This document shows positions 60,796 to 64,000 of a stretch of 64,000 nt of DNA, piece by piece (within the stretch, counting starts at the first letter, position 1; each line of letters opens with the position of its first letter). Below the pieces are notes generated by a model. The model did no database searches, had not been told where the DNA came from, and saw only the letters and a program-made list of their open reading frames with translations. The stretch covers positions 2,212,501-2,276,500 of the forward strand of contig NZ_CP010535.1 of assembly GCF_001430825.1 (NCBI RefSeq), given 5' to 3'. This DNA comes from Sediminicola sp. YIK13. GTDB taxonomy: Bacteria; Bacteroidota; Bacteroidia; Flavobacteriales; Flavobacteriaceae. The position numbers were made by a program, and so were the translations under genes.

Positions 60796-60990
60796 ATGCT
60801 GAAATTTGTAAAAAACTATATGGAGACCATAGATGGCGTTGCCACCTATCCCATGATATCACTTCTCATCTTTTTTGTCTTTTTTGCCATTCTTTTTTGG
60901 TGGGTATTTACGGCCTCAAAAGAGCATATCACAGAGGTAAGTAGAATACCTTTAGAAGAAGACACCAACCAAAACAAACAAACACTATGA
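60796..60990 (+). CDS. ccoQ: cbb3 oxidase small subunit CcoQ
   Basis: Membrane protein of 64 residues with one transmembrane helix (about 20-40, ISLLIFFVFFAILFWWVF) and a polar C-terminal tail. CcoQ stabilises the cbb3 complex. Assignment rests on size, topology and position: 3 bp after ccoNO and overlapping ccoP by an ATGA (60987-60990). Confidence 0.88.
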   Translation: MLKFVKNYMETIDGVATYPMISLLIFFVFFAILFWWVFTASKEHITEVSRIPLEEDTNQNKQTL

Positions 60991-61937
60991 AAAATATGTC
61001 GCCTTGGTGGATCCGCATCCCCCTGTTTTTCTTTATCATCTTCGGATTGATGGAGTATGTTATAGATTCTGGAGATCAACTAGCCATTATTGCCTATCCC
61101 ATCACACAGCTATTTTTGTTGTTGGTGTTAATGATTTTGATAGCCATGGAACTTATTTTACAATCTATAGAGAATGTAATGTTCCATACCCTTCCCGAAA
61201 AAGCAAAAGAGCGCTATCTGGCCACCCCATCCAAAACATGGGAATGGACATGGGCTAAAAAATGGTACCAAAAGCTTACGGGTAACAAACCCATTGAAGA
61301 GGAGGGGGAGATTATCCTGGACCATAATTATGATGGGATCAGAGAACTGGATAACGATATGCCACCTTGGTGGGTATATATGTTTTACGCGACCATTGTG
61401 TTCGGGGTAATTTACCTTGCCCGTTACCATGTTTTCAATGGCGTTGGACAAAACATGGAATATGAAATTGAAGTGGCAGAGGCCCAATTGGCCATAGACG
61501 AGTATAAAAAGAATGCAAAAGACCTCGTGGATATTAATACTGTCGAGTTTTTAGCTGATGCATCGGATCTTAAAGCTGGAAAAACCATCTTCAACAACAA
61601 TTGTGTAGCCTGTCATATGGCCGATGGAGGAGGCGGAATTGGCCCCAACCTAACAGACCCTTATTGGATATTGGGAGGCGGCATTAAAAATATCTTTCAA
61701 ACCATTTCTGAAGGAGGAAGGGACGGCAAAGGGATGATTGCATGGAAGCAGACCTTAAAACCATTGGAGATGGCACAGGTTTCCAGTTATGTATTGACCA
61801 TGGAAGGAAAAGAACCTGCCAATCCAAAAGAAGCCCAAGGTGAACTATGGATTGATGAAACCAAGCAGAAACAAAATGCCATTCTTGACGAAAACAAGGA
61901 ACAAGTAAAAGATACGGTGACCGTTGCAATGAACTGA
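60987..61937 (+). CDS. ccoP: cbb3 oxidase subunit III (CcoP), single-heme form
   Basis: Electron-entry subunit of 316 residues. Two N-terminal helices (about 8-28 and 35-57) are followed by a conserved region DHNYDGIRELDNDMPPWWVYMF (cited in part: DGIRELDNDMPPWW), which is the CcoP N-terminal domain with its own helix, and then one cytochrome c domain with CVACH at residues 206-210 and the axial-methionine segment GMIAWKQ. Proteobacterial CcoP has two hemes c; only one is present here, as usual in Bacteroidota, and there is no sign of truncation. The C-terminal tail after about 290 is charged. It overlaps ccoQ by 4 bp and precedes ccoG by 44 bp. Confidence 0.93.
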   Translation: MKNMSPWWIRIPLFFFIIFGLMEYVIDSGDQLAIIAYPITQLFLLLVLMILIAMELILQSIENVMFHTLPEKAKERYLATPSKTWEWTWAKKWYQKLTGNKPIEEEGEIILDHNYDGIRELDNDMPPWWVYMFYATIVFGVIYLARYHVFNGVGQNMEYEIEVAEAQLAIDEYKKNAKDLVDINTVEFLADASDLKAGKTIFNNNCVACHMADGGGGIGPNLTDPYWILGGGIKNIFQTISEGGRDGKGMIAWKQTLKPLEMAQVSSYVLTMEGKEPANPKEAQGELWIDETKQKQNAILDENKEQVKDTVTVAMN

Positions 61938-61981
61938 AAATCTTTCAGGCATAAATCATATCCAAAGGGAAATAAAAACGC

Positions 61982-63391
61982 ATGGACGATAATTTCAGGG
62001 ATTCAATAGGTACCATTAATAAGGAAGGGAAGCGCTCTTGGATTTTTCCCAAAAAACCTAGTGGCAGGTACTATACCTATCGGAAATGGGTAAGTTATGT
62101 TCTTTTATTGTTCCTGCTGTCGTCACCCTTTATAAAAATAAATGGGAATCAGTTCTTGATGTTCAATGTCTTAGAGCGCAGGTTCAATATTTTTGGATTT
62201 CCATTTTGGCCACAAGATTTTCATCTGTTCGTCATTTCCATGATCACCGGTGTTATTTTTGTCGCCCTCTTTACGGTTGCTTTCGGCCGTATTTTCTGTG
62301 GCTGGATATGCCCCCAAACTATTTTTATGGAGATGGTATTTCGCAGGATCGAGTTTTTAATTGACGGGGACAGGGGAGCACAGATAAAGTTGGACAAACA
62401 ATCGTGGAATGCGGAGAAAATCAGAAAAAGGGTTTTAAAATGGACTGTGTTCCTGATTATTTCCTTTCTGATCGCCAATGTATTTTTGGCTTACCTGATA
62501 GGGAGCGATAAATTATTTCAATACATCATTGATGGGCCCTTACAACACGTAAGCACCCTTATTTCCCTGATCATTTTTACAATGGTTTTCTATTTTGTAT
62601 TTGCTTGGTTCAGAGAACAAGTATGTATCATAGCCTGCCCTTATGGACGTATGCAAGGCGTTTTATTGGACAACAAATCCATTATTGTCGCCTATGACCA
62701 TAAAAGGGGGGAAAGAGAAAACGGAAGAAAGAAATTCAGAAAAAATGAAGACAGGGAAGCTTTGGGCCATGGAGACTGTATTGATTGTTTCCAATGTGTA
62801 AATGTGTGTCCTACTGGGATCGATATCCGTAATGGCACCCAATTGGAATGCGTCAATTGCACTGCCTGTATAGATGAATGCGATCATATCATGGAAAAGG
62901 TAAATCTTCCCAAAGGACTTATACGATATGCAAGTGAAGACAATATAGAACAAAAAGAAAAATTTAAGTTCACCCCTAGACTTAAAGGGTATTCGGCCAT
63001 TTTGGTCATATTGACTGGGGTCCTGATCGGCATGCTTTTTTTAAGAAATGACATAGAGGCCAATATCCTAAGACTACCAGGACAACTCTACGAGCATAAG
63101 GAAGGAAATATCATCAGCAATGTGTATACCTATAAATTACTGAATAAGACCACTTTGGACATAGCCGATGTACATTTTGAACTCATGTCGCACAAAGGCA
63201 ATATCAAGTTGGTAAGAAATCAGAACTTTAGTGTTCCAGCACAGCAATCATCAGAAGGCACTTTATTTATTGAAATAAATAATTCCGTGTTGAACGGGGA
63301 CAAGGACAAATTAAAAATAGGGATCTACAGCGGGAAAAATTTAATTGAATCAACTACCGCAAGATTCTTGGCACCTAGAAGTTATAAATAA
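61982..63391 (+). CDS. ccoG: CcoG/FixG-type iron-sulfur membrane protein
   Basis: Membrane protein of 469 residues needed for cbb3 biogenesis, thought to reduce copper for the oxidase. Several N-terminal helices (one with FGRIFCGWICPQTIFMEM, a conserved cysteine pair) precede a cytoplasmic ferredoxin domain with two [4Fe-4S] motifs: Cys266, 269, 272 and 276 (CIDCFQCVNVCP) and Cys290, 293, 296 and 300 (CVNCTACIDECD). A last helix (about 340-360) leads to a periplasmic immunoglobulin-like C-terminal domain. It follows ccoP by 44 bp and ccoH follows after 27 bp. Confidence 0.93.
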   Translation: MDDNFRDSIGTINKEGKRSWIFPKKPSGRYYTYRKWVSYVLLLFLLSSPFIKINGNQFLMFNVLERRFNIFGFPFWPQDFHLFVISMITGVIFVALFTVAFGRIFCGWICPQTIFMEMVFRRIEFLIDGDRGAQIKLDKQSWNAEKIRKRVLKWTVFLIISFLIANVFLAYLIGSDKLFQYIIDGPLQHVSTLISLIIFTMVFYFVFAWFREQVCIIACPYGRMQGVLLDNKSIIVAYDHKRGERENGRKKFRKNEDREALGHGDCIDCFQCVNVCPTGIDIRNGTQLECVNCTACIDECDHIMEKVNLPKGLIRYASEDNIEQKEKFKFTPRLKGYSAILVILTGVLIGMLFLRNDIEANILRLPGQLYEHKEGNIISNVYTYKLLNKTTLDIADVHFELMSHKGNIKLVRNQNFSVPAQQSSEGTLFIEINNSVLNGDKDKLKIGIYSGKNLIESTTARFLAPRSYK

Positions 63392-63418
63392 AGTGATTCA
63401 AATTAAAATACTATTATC

Positions 63419-63874
63419 ATGAAAATAAATTGGGGAACAGCAGTAGTCTTAGCCTTCATTGCCTTTATAAGCTTTATCCTATTTTTTGTGGTCAGGATGA
63501 CGATGGATAGTAACTCCAATCACGATCTGGTGACCGAAGGATATTATAAAGAAGAGCTGGGCTTTCAAAAAAAAATGGATGCCGAACACAATGCCAATAA
63601 TTTAAGCACAAAGATTAGCATTGAAAAGACCGATTTAGGTTGGGAAATAAGCTTTCCAGAAGCCATGGAACCACAAAAATTAATGGGAACAGTGTCCTTA
63701 TACAGACCATCTAATAAGCACTTGGATTTTGATTTACCTATCAATATATCCAATTCAAATTTGCTCATACCCGACAAACGCTTGTTGGATGGTCGATGGG
63801 ACATTACGATTTCCCTGGAATATGAAAACAAAAACTATTTACACAAGGAAAGCCTGACCTATATTAAAAATTAA
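63419..63874 (+). CDS. ccoH: cbb3 oxidase assembly protein CcoH/FixH
   Basis: Protein of 151 residues with one N-terminal helix (about 7-27) and a periplasmic domain; family features are NHDLVTEGYYKEELGFQKKMD just after the helix and the late LLDGRWDITISLEYENKNY. CcoH interacts with the oxidase during assembly. Position directly after ccoG and before the SafE-like gene agrees. Confidence 0.9.
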   Translation: MKINWGTAVVLAFIAFISFILFFVVRMTMDSNSNHDLVTEGYYKEELGFQKKMDAEHNANNLSTKISIEKTDLGWEISFPEAMEPQKLMGTVSLYRPSNKHLDFDLPINISNSNLLIPDKRLLDGRWDITISLEYENKNYLHKESLTYIKN

Positions 63875-63906
63875 TGAACAAAATTGCAAAAACCCTTTTC
63901 AAATAA

Positions 63907-64000
63907 ATGCTGATATCTGCTGTCATATTGGGACTCTTGGGCAGCTTGCACTGTGTAGGAATGTGCGGGCCCATTGCCTTTCTGTTGCCTGTGGATAGAA
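63907..64000 (+). CDS. TauE/SafE-type membrane protein, N-terminal part (cut by window edge)
   Basis: The first 31 codons are visible: MLISAVILGLLGSLHCVGMCG and then PIAFLLPVD. The GSLHCVGMCGPI motif with paired cysteines is characteristic of the sulfite-exporter TauE/SafE-like or UreH-like proteins encoded next to cbb3 oxidase genes, where a role in copper supply is suspected. It starts 32 bp after ccoH. The rest lies outside the window. Confidence 0.8.
   Translation, partial: MLISAVILGLLGSLHCVGMCGPIAFLLPVDR

Noticed and set aside
60987-61937. Single-heme CcoP as a truncated or frameshifted gene
   Set aside because: Reading frame, N-terminal helices and domain order are intact and mono-heme CcoP is normal in Bacteroidota.

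Overview
The window comes from the chromosome of a member of the phylum Bacteroidota, almost certainly family Flavobacteriaceae, probably marine. The evidence is a SusC/SusD pair, promoters of the TTG / TAnnTTTG type, an N-acylornithine carbamoyltransferase (ArgF') in place of ordinary OTCase, a mevalonate-pathway operon, a fused CcoNO cytochrome oxidase subunit, and low GC with few Shine-Dalgarno sequences. No rRNA, tRNA, CRISPR array, insertion sequence or phage gene is visible. Layout: (1) 1-8324, plus strand: arginine/proline biosynthesis operon argG(3' end)-argC-proC-argD-proB-argF'-argB-argE-argH, closed by a perfect bidirectional terminator. (2) 8346-12405, minus: an RluB-type pseudouridine synthase, then a UbiA prenyltransferase, mevalonate kinase and diphosphomevalonate decarboxylase; tspO is divergent. 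(3) 13053-15684: a YhiN-type flavoprotein, a glycerophosphodiesterase lipoprotein and a small membrane protein. (4) 15793-29141: maltose/maltodextrin locus. Two exported GH13 enzymes, a cytoplasmic GH65 maltose phosphorylase and beta-phosphoglucomutase lie on the minus strand with a LacI regulator; SusC/SusD lie on the plus strand behind a LacI-type operator. Together they would cleave alpha-glucan, import oligosaccharides and convert maltose to glucose and glucose 6-phosphate. (5) 29313-42005, plus: a tight six-gene operon of unknown function. It holds three tandem ~1,100-residue FG-GAP/ASPIC-UnbV lipoproteins, a vanadium-haloperoxidase/PAP2-type lipoprotein, a GyrI-like membrane-anchored protein and a DUF456 membrane protein. 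This is the best candidate for an undescribed system. (6) 41998-50385: histidine degradation, a divergent LysR regulator and hutH-hutI-hutU-MFS-hutG, meeting head-on a homogentisate dioxygenase gene (hmgA). (7) 51652-51758, minus: a ~95-nt structured RNA candidate with its own -7 box and intrinsic terminator between ndh and hmgA. (8) 51824-54821: type II NADH dehydrogenase, an alpha/alpha-barrel lipoprotein and a small membrane protein. (9) 54811-64000: a tandem UspA protein divergent from the cbb3 oxidase cluster ccoI, ccoS-ccoNO-ccoQ-ccoP-ccoG-ccoH and a truncated TauE/SafE-like gene. Three promoters here (uspA, ccoI, ccoS) each carry a TGAY-N4-RTCA box whose centre is exactly 36.5 nt upstream of the last base of the -7 box, which points to one FNR/CRP-type oxygen-responsive regulator.
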